Positions 47,338 to 60,428 of a stretch of 64,000 bases of DNA are shown one piece after another. The position numbers and the translations under genes were made by a program. A model generated the notes under the pieces. That model made no database searches, had not been told where the DNA came from, and saw only the letters and a list, made by a program, of their open reading frames with translations. How positions within the stretch are numbered: the first letter of the stretch is position 1; each line of letters opens with the position of its first letter. Source of the stretch: Coniferiporia sulphurascens (Eukaryota > Basidiomycota > Agaricomycetes > Hymenochaetales > Hymenochaetaceae); NCBI GenBank assembly GCA_002794785.1, contig NBBA01000003.1:868001-932000 (forward strand), given 5' to 3'.

Positions 47338-50300
47338 GGTTAAAGTGTGAGTGTCTGAATAGGCTGAGAGAGTAGGGTATGGAAAAGTAAGGCAGCTGAC
47401 CGTAGAGATTTATACAATGCGATTGAAAGGACACGGGTCTTCCGTAGACAGACCTGGTTGCTATTTATGGGACTTTAAATGGATTACGTAAGGTACGTAC
47501 TGTGCCGGCGGAAAGACGCGGGTGGCAGTCTCTGCGTAGTCTCTGCATAGCCGTCGGTGGTGCTAGTCTTTTGTCGCCACTAGTTCCGTCATTCCGCTGG
47601 GCTCCGAACAGACAGCCCGCACGCAGCCCGTCGAGGCTTTCTTCAGCGAGCGAATCGGGTGTCTTGCCGCCACGCTCGCCGAAATGCTTCACCCGCTCAG
47701 TCATCCGAATTCGCATCGTCCATTAGAGTTATCTCTTCGCAATCGTCGAAAAGGTTCCGTTTCACACCTTACATCGGTCACCTGCACCACTCGAAAGTGT
47801 TCCAAGAATTAGAATTGAGTAAGCCCGTTGATCCGCCCCGGGTTATCTATGAGATGAGCCAACGATAATGCAGCGCCAGAACAATCAGACAGTACTAGTG
47901 TTGACCCGTCGACGGGTCGACCGGGATGCCCTCGGGCCTCGGTGCAGTCCGTGTGACGGTATGTGACAAACCTGTTTGCACGTAATCAGCACCCCGACTT
48001 TTTCCGGTGAGGCAAGTGCACCCAGCTGAAATTTTCGCTGCGAGTGCGATGGGACATTTTCCAATTGCCCATTAATGAACGAACTTCTCCTTACACGAAT
48101 CTCCTACACTGTCCGCTGTGCCCGCGTCGACGGGCCGCTACCTTATTCGCGGGCGGCGGGCGCCCTCGGGTTGTCAAAATCGGATCTGGCGAACTCTTCT
48201 CTGTGCAGGACTCGGCTTCCTATTGGCTACTGCATGGCCGCCCCCTATTGGCTTCCGCTGCTGAACGTGCCCCACCCGGATGCCTTCGGCCTCAGTTCCA
48301 TTCTGCAGTCTTTCTCAGGAAATTACTGCGAGTTGAGTATCCCCTTTTCAAATTTAAGAGCGGCGTAGATTCCCTCCCGTCGTTCGTCTCATGAGCATCT
48401 CTCCGAGCCTCTACGTCCTAACACCCGCCCTCTTCAACCAATCGGAAGCATTTTCAAGCGACCAATGACGCTGCACTCCGAGTGTTCCCTATATGGCTAT
48501 CAGATCAACATGGTCTCATTTCGGGTGCTAGAACCTGCACTGCGAGTTGTAGACTAAGCGACGGTCCAAAGCATAAAAGGGAAAGGTCATATCATAGACT
48601 TGGCGGTTACGCGCAGACTGTCGTTTCCCGGGAACCAATCGAAGCATTCCTTACGATCTGACTGCTCCAATTGCGATACGAATGGGACGGAGTATCAAAG
48701 CCAGTACCGACGGTTACATAACTAGGCGTTAAAATGGCGCTCGGGTCTCGCTGTTTAATTATTTTCACCTATACAGCCAAACCCTTTTGTCAAGACAATG
48801 CCAAGAGCACAATACGCAGGTGTGGAGGCCCCTTACGGTGTAGTGTTTTTCTTTATGCTCTAGGTCGCATGCAAACTATGCGTATCGCACCACGAGTTTG
48901 ACCTTCAGATATCGTCGTTCGGATCCGTTTAAGGCTGAGCGCGCAAAAACCGCTGATTTGCAGAAGAGGAATAGAAGCAACACGAGCAGTACTTTTCTTC
49001 GGCCAAGCGGCTCTTCTTTTCGAAAACATGATGGGACTAAATAACAAGATCACGATCTTATCGATTCATAATAATATTATCTGTCCTTCGTGTTTAAACC
49101 GGTTTGACGGGCGACGGTTTTTCAACTCCCTGCTATCATGATATCGTTGCTCTGTCAAGAACAGGAACTTCCTTCGGCCGTCTCCTCTTATGAACGAGCT
49201 CCGAAATGCAAGATATATTCGCCTCTGTGGCTCGTTAAAAGTCCAGCGAGAATGTCCCGAGCACGCTCATGGTTGGCGTCGGTGCCCGACAGCAGCAATA
49301 TCTGGGGCACCATTTAGCGAGAGTATCAAATACTAGACAATTTGCATGACTTACCTCCGGCTCCACTTCATCATCGTGTTCATCGTTCACTGCCGGTCGT
49401 TTTCCAGCCTGTACATTGGCTGAATTAATGAGGCTAACGGCCGGATCCTTGTTCTCCTTTTCTAGTTCTGCGCGGCCCTGTGCGTGCTCTTCGCTTTTCT
49501 GGCTGACACATTTCTTGGACGAACATCAGGATTCCATCTTTAAAGTACTTACTTTTATTCAGTTTTACTTACGAATAGGCACAAGTGGTTATGGTATGAA
49601 ATCGTCAATGCCATTTATAAAGAATCTCACATGCTATTTGTACCCCCATTCGCGAAACCAGACTCGCCTGACTTTTCTGAGTCATAACAAGTACGGAATG
49701 GTCGCACCCTACCTGAGAGGTGGGATAAGGTGTGTCCACCGGTTTTTCGCACCTACAGTTAAAAGTGTGCCGGCTGACCGGGCTCTCTAGTCAAGAAATA
49801 AATTCCCTTGTATGGTGGGCAGTAGGCTATACTACCTTGAGCGGCGCAACACTTAGTCTCTGGTATACATAATGAGCGTGTATGTAGTAGAACTCTGCAT
49901 AGCTGCACCTTTATAACGTCGCTTATTTTGGTTTGTCCGCCGTCGCGGACTCTCAGGCTGATCATCCACTGCCGATGACTTCAAAATGAAGTAATCACCG
50001 AGAGTCTTGGCCGGATCCGTTTATACGGACTCCACGCCATGTTGCAAATCTGTTCCAGTTTCTATTCGCTAGTTAACGCCGAAATGAACAAAGTGTTGTT
50101 GTTGATATGCTCGGCGTCCCGATTCTACGTCTGGGTAACGATATTTAGCCTGGTGCGTGCGGGGTAACGGGGTTGGAGCATACCTATTAATCACCATCTG
50201 CCTAGGGTGATTAGTTTAGCTCGAGAAATCAAGTCTCCATGAGGGCTTAGTTATCAAGATACCTCCACACCGCTCATACATATAGATATTTATCTCGTCC

Positions 50301-53300
50301 ACTTTGGAAGTCCTTGTATTAATCTTACCATGCTTTGTGTTCGGCGGCGGGCAACGACACAAAATCGTTCCCTAAGACGCCTTTCCGGCAGTAGGGTCCC
50401 GGAGCTTCCAGTGACTCGGAGTGCCTTTGAAGCTAACTTGTCTGACGCCGTCGTTCTTCGCCGTCCGGAGGGACCATAACCCTATCTGTGCCTAGCTTCC
50501 TTCGTCCAATATTTGCCCGTCCCCCATTTCAGGCTTATTCTCATTTACAACTTCCCGGTCTTCTTCCTGGCGGCGCAGCACTCTTCTTTCTCTCGTGCCT
50601 AACTATAACGGCAAGTTTATACAAATATGTCTATGGGAGTTGAGCTTTTTAGGTTGTCTTAATTAAGGTGTCTGTTGTTCCTCTACAAACCTCCCAAGGA
50701 ATGGCTATCTGTACCCTTGAATGGTATCCGTGTCTTCTTGGCCCTTTCCACCTTATGTCATAAGGGGCCCAAGGCAAACGCGCCCGAGTGCCGGTGCTGC
50801 TGCGGCCCTACCATTGCTTCCGAGCCAACGTTATACTAGTACTGCGTACCATCTTTGATCATGATCACGGACTTCGACTACAAGAGGAGACGGCGCATGC
50901 AGAGGTGCCGTTCATCCGGTTTTGTCCTTATTAATAGGCCTCTTCTTGCGATCGTGACCAGCGTACTAAGCTGCCAAGAATAGCTGTTCATTTACTTGCG
51001 TTGTAATAACAAAACTACATGATGTAGATGATCACCATCACGTCCGAACATGTGGAATACGTGTTTCTTTGATGAAGACGTTTTTCGAGGCGTACTTTGA
51101 TACCAGAGAAATGATGACGTTTTCTCCCGTTTTCCCCTCCGGCTTCGAAAGAATCCTGTAGTACACGAGAAGTAGGGAGTAAATTCAGGAGCAGGGAAGA
51201 ACTACGGCACTTTGAGGTCGCGAATGCCGCCCGGTCCGCTTTATTTGGTGCCCAGGGTCGTCCTTTCTCCGCCGACTTCGAAGTGAGGAGATTTTGACCG
51301 GGTGGGGGACAAGGTTCAGCTTGCATGTCGGTAATAAGCTCTCTAAGCACTTTATCACCGTGACCCATAGCCAGCAATAGTAGCCCTTAGAGCTTCGTTT
51401 CTTAGAAATGAGGCCACGCTGCATTTACGAAACCAACTCCAAAAGCCGATACCGGAGAAGGTCCTACCTGCAACATTAAAAACTATCGATATTTTTCCTC
51501 CTTGTCAGCCCGACGAGTCGCAGCCGGAGTACATATGTGCATATGATCGCGGATAAATAACATCGGCATTTCAAATAAATCCGCTTCAAAAAATTAGAAT
51601 CCAAACGGGGTCGGACTAATATTGGCATTGTTCTTTGCCCTTTTCTCCAAAGGTCGGCCGTCCTGCTTGGCCGGGCGCTGGTCTACGAGCTCATCAGCCA
51701 GCCGTGGTCTATCCGGGCGTGCTCCCGGGAACATATGGACTGTGATGGACCCACATTTATTCGGGTTGGACCCACGCCGATCAGGTCCTGCGCCTAGTTT
51801 CCCCTCAGCTAGTATGCTTCCGTCCGCAGCAACTCCTCCTCCACCTCCTTTTTCCTCGCCTTCTGTCCTGACTCGAAAAAAAAAGAGAGAATCGGCTTAT
51901 GCGTTTTCCCGCGATGGGTCGGCGTTCGTAGGTGATTTTTCGACTTCCCTTCCGTTCAGGTTTTTACACGTAAAATAATTGCGCAGGTCGCCGCCAGTGG
52001 TGGGACATGACGTTCAAGTGATTTCTTTTTCAGCTAGCTGGACCTGTGAAGGCCTTGTTGGGACCCGGTCAGGTACCAAATCACAGCTCTAGGAATCGGT
52101 GCTTGACACTCTGGGCCTGTGGTTGCGAACAATCCATATGGCCCATCAAACAGATTCCATTTGTTGTGATTTCCCTGATGCTTCTGTGTCCGCGCTCCAT
52201 CCGATTCTGCATAATACTTCTTCTGGGACTTGGACATGACATTTAGGATATCTCTGATATTTGCATTCCAGTTTCGTCGCGCGATCCATGTTGCCTCTAT
52301 CATGTTGGTTTCGTACGTTCAAATTACTTAGTAGGCTGCTTGCCAAAAGAGCATTATCGACCGAAAGGCATCTAAAATCTGCCAAGATATTTGTGCCTGA
52401 TCGATCACTGGAAGCATCTAATGACGGCACGACGGATTTTATGATGCGAAGGAAAAGAACTTTCCTCAGTAAGCAGATTTGACCGTTCGCATATTCTGAA
52501 GTTGAAGGTATACATAAATCAGCCTGAGGAACATCGCGGCGCTTGTTTTTAGTCTAGATGCCGGGTGACCGCGTATCAGTTAGCCGTACTTCAGCGGCGA
52601 TGTCTTGTTTTGTCCTTTCATATTTTAATGGGCGAAGTCATTTCCCGTTGCTAAACATACTTGAGCGCATCTTTACTGACTTGCGCCGATTGATTATTCG
52701 CTACGTATTACTCACTTCGGTTAGATATGCGTTTGACCTATCTTCCTCGGGAAGGCGCGCTGACGCCCCTGCGGCGGACGAAGGTACAACACCGTCAGGG
52801 ACAATAGATCCATTTCTAACATTGCCTAACCTGAAAACGCTTACCTACAAACCGATGGAAGCGCAAATACGCCGCCTATCGACCGCGAAAAAGACAGTTC
52901 AGGCTATGCACCTGCAGACTACGGTATTCAACCGTTTAAGGGACCCAATATATCGCCTGGCGAACTCGGATCCGGAATCGGTCCATACATGGATTAATAC
53001 CGCCTTAGGATTGTGGCTCTCTGAACGTAGTGCATCTCATCGGTTGTAGTCAGATCAAGATTAATATTAAACGATGTCACTGCTGTGATCGCAGCTCTGC
53101 TGGACATGACGGATCTTTGATCAAGAAGCTGCGGCGTAGGTGCGGTTATGCGATGAGACGAAGTGGCGGTTCAGATTGGTCCCGTCTCGATGCGCAAGTA
53201 TTTGAGTACCCTTGAGCAGCGAAACCAGCCAAAATAAGGAAGTTGACGGACGAATTTCTCGACCTAGACCCGCTTATGGAAAAACACGGTATTTGCAGAA

Positions 53301-53563
53301 ATTTGACGGGACTCTACGTGCCTAGTGTTACGGATTATGGAGTAAAAGACACAGTGTACCTTCACTCTTACCAATGCATTTGGCCAGACCAAAATAAAGA
53401 AATAAAATGTGCGACGCCCCACAAGATCCAACTCCAAATTTTAATGCTAATCAAATAGTTATACTGTACATGCATGTTATCTAGATCGTCTAGGGATACA
53501 AATCTATAAATGGCGGCCCTGACCCACAGTTCGGGGTTAAAGAGTACGAGTGGTCGCTATCCC
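47338..53563. other. Gene-poor region (6.2 kb)
   Basis: Apart from the FDH promoter at the left end, I find no frame with recognisable protein motifs. The longest open frame that starts with ATG (52558-53049, +, 163 residues, with NLKTLTYKPMEAQIRRLSTA) matches no family I know and shows no codon or splice signals beyond chance. A perfect 16-base palindrome (GACCCGTCGACGGGTC) is at 47903-47918. There are no terminal repeats, target-site duplications, transposase or reverse-transcriptase motifs that I can see. It may be old, decayed repeat sequence or simply unconstrained DNA. Confidence 0.5.
47408..47414 (-). promoter_or_regulatory. TATA box of formate dehydrogenase
   Basis: TATAAAT on the minus strand, 71-77 bases upstream of the FDH start codon. 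It is the clearest TATA element in the window, in keeping with a strongly inducible gene. The stretch down to the ATG is C/T-rich. Confidence 0.6.
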
Positions 53564-55225
53564 TCAACAACAGAGCGCTAATTGATCCAGCCTACGAACA
53601 ATATCAAAATCAACATCGTAGCCGGGGCGGGAGTCGCTGACCGGTCCGATGTCAGGGCTGTGTTCTCTTTCGCAATCAACTGAGCTCGAGTCTGTGTCTG
53701 CGTCTGTATCCGAAGAGACTGCCGTGGCGAACATAGATAGTGGGTTGACGTGTGCACCAAGTCGGTATCTCGACTCGGAAATTGAGATAACCTCACCGTA
53801 ATCGTCTTCCTCGTCCTCCGCTGGTACAACTTGACGGTGTCTGGCGCTTTGTATATCCATCGCACCAAGATTCGGGATCGACTTGCCTGTTTCGATAATC
53901 GATTTCCCGCATTTTTCTTCAGCAGCATGAGGATCATAAAGGACAGCCGGAGTCGTCAGGATTATGCGTGTCGCTTCCCTGCTTCCATTGGTGGAGGGAT
54001 CAGAGGCTTCTGAAGATGCGGCGGCGATGTCCGCAGCGAGGCTAACCTGGTGGTATAACGTCTCCCATCGACTAAACCAGCACGTTTCCCAAGGCCGTAC
54101 GTGATCAACGGTCGGGACACTAGAAACAGGCGATAGTGGGGCCAAGGGAGTTCCACTAATTACCTCCTTAGCTGTGCCAGAAGTCAGGGCCACCGTCTTG
54201 CTTGGTTTCTTCAGAGGACTCTCAACGTTTGCATTGACTAGAGTTGTATCACTACCGTCCGTGTACGAGGAGAGCAATGTGTCTGCAGAGGAATTATTTG
54301 TGTCAAACCCCTCTAAGAAACTAGTACTTAGGCATCCCTGTCCTTGTTGATGAGCCACGGAACCAGAGCAAGAACGATAATTGACGTCATAAATCCACAC
54401 AAGTTTAGAGAGTGTCCAGAGCGGAAAATCCGAGAACCAGGTGTCCACGGAGATAAGAAAGGAGTCGCGCAAAGAGCACAAATCACCCAATCGAGGAAAA
54501 GTGGCCGGATTGACGATAGTCGGGGTTGCGCCCGCAGGTTCTCTCATTTCCTGAGGTTCAGCGGGAACACCTTTCGCCCAAGGGCCGCCGGCTAGATAAG
54601 GGGGTAGTGGATGTGAGCGTCCGCATTCGTCCTCGGCCATACCGCCATATGCCTCTTCAAGGGTGATACCAGACTGCCAAAGCATATGTTCATAATCGTC
54701 CCACTCGCTCTTTCTTTTTCTCCAAAGTTCTCTCCTGTGACAGAAAGCTGAATAAGAGTGGCCGCGGTTGGGGCAGCGGTGTCGAACAACAGATTGTCTG
54801 TAGACAGGTCGGACACCAGAGAGAGGGGAAGGAAACTTGGGTGACGTTGGATGGACGATGCGGAGGCTATATTGAGGATAACTAGTAATCATATGCATTT
54901 CGCCGATATGGGTACAAACAGCGTCTTCCTCGTCGCTGTCACTAGAGCTGTCCTTGTCATCTGGCGGAGGCTGGGTGCGCGTCGTCTTACTGACCCTGAT
55001 AATTCTGTTCAGGACGGGCCAACGGTCGGAAAGTCGGCTATTCTTAGGACGTCGAGGACTAGCAGCTTTCTGCTGGATGAACCCGGTAGTGCTTTCCTTG
55101 GTCGCAAGAGATGCAAGGGGACGTCTTCGTTGAGGTGCAGATATTGTAACCACTGTGCCACCAGTGAGCTTCCGTGGAGTTTCTGAGCGAGATGAGCGCG
55201 ATTCAAGAGAGACAGATACAGGCAT
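53564..55225 (-). CDS. Uncharacterised 553-residue acidic protein, apparently intronless
   Basis: A single open frame of 553 codons starting MPVSVSLESRSSRSETPRKL, by far the longest uninterrupted frame of unknown function here. It has a Ser/Arg/Pro-rich N-terminus, an acidic Ser/Asp stretch at about residues 91-102 (KDSSSDSDEED), and a Trp/charged block at about 165-190 (ELWRKRKSEWDDYEHMLWQS). A hydrophobic, Trp-rich segment lies at about 258-285 (DTWFSDFPLWTLSKLVWIYD) and may be a structured core or membrane contact. The C-terminal part is Ser/Asp-rich and disordered. I do not recognise the family and see no catalytic motif. The frame's length and its position divergent from ESA1, across 232 bases, support a real gene. 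It may be a fungus-specific protein. Confidence 0.65.
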   Translation of the reverse strand: MPVSVSLESRSSRSETPRKLTGGTVVTISAPQRRRPLASLATKESTTGFIQQKAASPRRPKNSRLSDRWPVLNRIIRVSKTTRTQPPPDDKDSSSDSDEEDAVCTHIGEMHMITSYPQYSLRIVHPTSPKFPSPLSGVRPVYRQSVVRHRCPNRGHSYSAFCHRRELWRKRKSEWDDYEHMLWQSGITLEEAYGGMAEDECGRSHPLPPYLAGGPWAKGVPAEPQEMREPAGATPTIVNPATFPRLGDLCSLRDSFLISVDTWFSDFPLWTLSKLVWIYDVNYRSCSGSVAHQQGQGCLSTSFLEGFDTNNSSADTLLSSYTDGSDTTLVNANVESPLKKPSKTVALTSGTAKEVISGTPLAPLSPVSSVPTVDHVRPWETCWFSRWETLYHQVSLAADIAAASSEASDPSTNGSREATRIILTTPAVLYDPHAAEEKCGKSIIETGKSIPNLGAMDIQSARHRQVVPAEDEEDDYGEVISISESRYRLGAHVNPLSMFATAVSSDTDADTDSSSVDCEREHSPDIGPVSDSRPGYDVDFDIVRRLDQLALCC

Positions 55226-55457
55226 GGTTGTAGATAGAGATCAGATCCAGAGATAGGTAGACAAAGAGCGTGTGCAGTTGAAGTGAAAGTCCAGGAAAAG
55301 AGATGAGTGGCTGGCGGCTGAAAGAGGGCGGCGCGTAGTACTTAGTTAAAATAAAGTTACGTAACCGCTAAAGACTAAGAAGATGTGTCATCGCATCATC
55401 CCTGATTCGGAAGCTCATTTCACTCTTGGCCTCTTACCACTACCATCCTCTCTACTA
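55226..55457. promoter_or_regulatory. Bidirectional promoter of the unknown protein and ESA1, with GTTACGTAAC
   Basis: 232 bases between divergent starts. A perfect palindrome, GTTACGTAAC, lies at 55356-55365; TTACGTAA is a bZIP-type site. There is no CACGTG core. Function is inferred only. Confidence 0.45.
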
Positions 55458-57254
<1,797 letters not shown>

Positions 57255-57441
57255 TTACTCCTTGCGAGAAGGGTGTTTTGAGTTTCCATCTTTTTGTTCT
57301 TCCTGGACTTCTCTATTGTAATCTTACAGCATTAATTTGTATACTATTTGTTTTCGTTAACTGGTGATACCGCCCGTCACTATCCAGGTGGTGTGCGGAA
57401 ATCGTGATGATCGGATAGTCGGACTCCCCTGGTAGTCATAC

Positions 57442-58353
57442 TCATGACACAAGTGCATCACCCGCACCAGCAACGCCGCCTCTCCTCCGCAGACCCGACA
57501 GCGAGCCCCCCTCATCTGTTTCTGATTCTCCGCCAAAAGTGGTGAAAGATTCCGAATCGCCGGGGGTCAAGCCAGCACCGCTTATGGGCTGCAGCCGACG
57601 GCGCTCGAGCGAAGGTGAGCCCTGGCGCGAAGGAGCAGGGGACAAAAACAGCGCGCCGGAGAGCGCGAGGTTCCGCTCGTCGGACGGATTGAAGAAGCAT
57701 GCCTCCGGCTCGCCCCGCGTGAGGGGTGCCTGCGGAATCTGCGCGGGCGGCATCGAGATTGCTCCAGCGAATCGGGGCATAGACGCTGATGCGGCGGCGG
57801 AAGCAGCAATAGCAGTAGCACCACCATCTTGTGGTGACGGTCCCCTTTCCTCGTCGCCGCCGGCCTGTTGTGGTGCCTGTACGTGTCCGCCACTACCGGG
57901 TACAGGCGTAACGAGCACCGACGGATGCGCAACATCCTCGTCAGACGTTAGCTCTGGCCCAGACAGGGGTCCGTCGTCTGGTCCCTCGCCGCCACTGTAT
58001 ACGTCCACGTCCAGGAGACATTTATCACTTGTTGAGGCCCTGGTGGTCTCCACAACACCGAGCGTGCGCGCAATGATGTACGACGTGACATCCTACAACG
58101 CGATTTAGCTATCCTGTGTGAAGGCGCCGATGCGCGCCCAACGCCGCCCGGGGGAGTTGGTGCTTACCAGGAGAGAGAGGAGGGCAAAGGGGACGATGAC
58201 CAGCCATGCGAGGAGCTGGAAGGTCGATGCGGCGCTCGCGACCCAGGAATTAGGCCGGTGGTGCCAAAGATGGTCGAGATACAAACGCCAGAGATGAACA
58301 GGGATTGCGAGGGGCAGCGACAGCGAGGTGCCGATGGGCGGCGAGTCGAGCAT
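57442..58353 (-). CDS. Small membrane protein of unknown function with long acidic tail
   Basis: Two exons. Exon 1 starts MLDSPPIGTSLSLPLAIPVH and holds a hydrophobic segment, VASAASTFQLLAWLVIVPFA. An intron of about 97 bases (about 58165-58069) joins it to DVTSYIIARTLGVVETTRAS, then a long Ser/Gly/Pro/Ala-rich disordered tail with acidic clusters and SGLRRRGGVAGAG. Total about 270 residues. The N-terminal 90 residues look like a conserved fungal membrane hairpin (LALLSLLDVTSYIIARTLGV has a second helix); the tail is low-complexity. I do not recognise a named family. CACGTG lies about 130 bases upstream. Confidence 0.68.
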
Positions 58354-58481
58354 GCCGAGGCTCGGTCTTGAGCAGGTTGGACCGAGTTTGTGGAGATGTG
58401 GCCAATTAATTCCACCGAGAGGGGGAGAGCAAGCCTGAGCCTGGGGGCCGAGTCCGAGTTGCGTTGAGGTCTCGCGCGCTG

Positions 58482-58487
58482 CACGTG
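58482..58487. promoter_or_regulatory. CACGTG core upstream of the small membrane protein
   Basis: E-box core about 130 bases upstream of the start at 58353, flanked as TGCACGTGTG. It is one of several such cores in promoters of this window. Confidence 0.4.
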
Positions 58488-59339
58488 TGGCACTGCTCCT
58501 GCCTATAACGGCGTGCCGATCGTCCGCCTTACAGCGGCGCCCGAACTCGAAACCTTGTTAATTTCAAACCGGCCAAGTATCAGCTATCAATCGTCCCGCA
58601 CAACAATCGGCACACGTCGTCTATTGCCTAATAGCAAAAATAAGACGCATTTGGCGCACACCGCTGACGGCCCTTAATGACGATTCAGCCCTGCCCCTGC
58701 ACGGCTTCTTATCGGCTTGGATGCTCACTAACACATACTACTGTATGCCGGTGCGTCGGACATTCCAGACAGCTCTCACAAATTGCATCCTCGCCCTGAG
58801 CAAGCGGTAAAGGGGGCAAGCGTCTCGGAACACGAAGCACGAAGCACCGTCGCCTAATAGCAGCGAGCGGCGCGACCTCCACCGAAGCCCGGCCGGCGAG
58901 CAGCAGCCTTAGCATGACTACTACTGGCCCCAGACCCCATGCGCGTGCCTGCCCTTCCATCTACAACCCTGACAAAGAAAAAAAAGAAAAGAGCCCTCTC
59001 CCGCCGCTCCTAACCCCTTCTTCCTCCCCGGGCTTCCCTTCTTTCGCGTTCTGTTGCGGCGTCGAGGCTTAATCACTTCTGCCGGGTCTTCGTTTTTCAT
59101 CAGTGATCAACGAATTGACGAATCAAGGAAGCAGTCCCGGCGAGCCAACGATCACCCAGACGCGCGTCGCACCCCCTCCCCCTTCTCTCCCCTCTCTGCC
59201 CTCATCAGACTGGCGACGAGCGATCAGCATCCAAACTCGTAACGCAAATACGCTCGTCCCGGGCACGCATGGAGCAGCGACGATGTGCCCGCTCGGTCTG
59301 GACCCGGAGGCGGAGGTGCAAACCAAACAGGTGCTCAAC

Positions 59340-59425
59340 ACCTCATTCAAATTTCAAATTCACGTCTATATTTGAATGCGTAATTCAAAGCCCCATTCAG
59401 ATTTTGAATTCAGACTCCGGCTTTT
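59340..59425. repeat. AT-rich element with repeated TTCAAAT words in both orientations
   Basis: The segment contains several copies of TTCAAA or its complement TTTGAA, spaced by 8 to 20 bases, in both directions (for example ATTCAAATTTCAAATTCA). It could form weak hairpins or be a decayed tandem repeat. Neighbouring sequence is much richer in G and C. Confidence 0.45.
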
Positions 59426-60428
59426 GCATTACAGGCCATGGGCATAACGTACTATGTATACGTATATAGTACGTGCGCCGCGCCGTACTTCAGAACACGT
59501 ACTTATTAATCATCATTGCACGTCGCACCACATTCAGGCTAGGACAGGAAGGCTCGGAATCGGGTTCGGGGGAGTAGCCTTTTTTCGACAGCATCCCAAA
59601 ACCTCGGTGAGGATCCTGCCTGCCCTCCAAGACGGGTGTCATTCACTAAAAAGTACCGTCTCCGCTTTCGAGTTTGAATCCCAGTCCGTCAAATGGGCAC
59701 CCCTATGTTCCCCATTTCACCGCCCGTGCGTACAAAGCCCCCCCTCATATTTAGTTCTGTGGCCGGAATGACAATAACAACAGGGCCATAGGGCACCCGA
59801 CCATAGGATAGGGCCCACACAGGGGTGGGGAGAGAGGAAGGGTAGGAGAAGGGCGGCACGTCCACCTCCCACTCTTTCGGTCTCTTTCTCTCCTAATATA
59901 AATAAAGATAGCGGAAGAAACAGGGCCTGTCTGTGCCCACGTCTCCACCTGCAAATTTAGACGCAAGCGCCTATGTATATTATGCCAAAAAATAAACAAT
60001 TACAACCGAGTCCATTACTCCCTCCCCTCCCATTCTGAGCGCCTTTTCCTTTCGGGACGAGTACTATTATCGGTATTGCACCCCCTCTAAGTCCAGCGCG
60101 TACACATAGTTTATTTAATCCATTGAGCTGAGGTGTTCAAAGTACAGGAGTAAATATGGCTGTGTCTACGGCAGAATGGATGAAGTGAGACCAATAAAGG
60201 TCGATCGAATCTTCTTTTTTTGAAGGGAATACAGCGGGATCACTACAGAGAGAAAGGATGATATCCAGCGCGATGCGAGAGAAAAATGCAGAACAGATTA
60301 TACGGGATAGCAGACAGAACAGCAAGACAAGGGAGGAAAAGAGAAAGAAACCAATGAGCTCCCATATATTATTATTAGTAAAACCAGAGAGAGAAAGAGT
60401 CCATCGCCAGCGAGTGAGCGTTGAATGA

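Larger units (their letters stand above)
58354..60428. other. Intergenic region (2.1 kb), no gene seen
   Basis: It holds the promoter of the small membrane protein on the left and the 3' end of the CSL gene on the right. An AT-rich element with repeated TTCAAAT/ATTTGAA words in both orientations lies at about 59340-59425. C/T-rich tracts occur at 58970-59050 and A/G-rich ones at 60200-60350. I see no coding similarity. Confidence 0.5.

Noticed and set aside
20445..51545. CATATGTGCATATG present both near the BRE1 start (about 20446) and at about 51533
   Set aside because: A 14-base AT-rich, partly self-complementary word found twice in 64 kb without flanking similarity is likely chance.
52558..53049. 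163-residue + frame in the gene-poor island
   Set aside because: No recognisable motif, no splice-linked partners and flanking sequence without promoter character. A frame this long in 6 kb is within chance.
57539..58108. 189-residue + frame overlapping the small membrane protein
   Set aside because: It is the mirror of the Ser/Gly/Pro-rich coding tail on the minus strand, which has the better N-terminus, splice join and membrane segment.
59655..59700. Possible tRNA B-box (AGTTTGAATCCC)
   Set aside because: No cloverleaf can be drawn with the upstream sequence; no A-box at the expected spacing.
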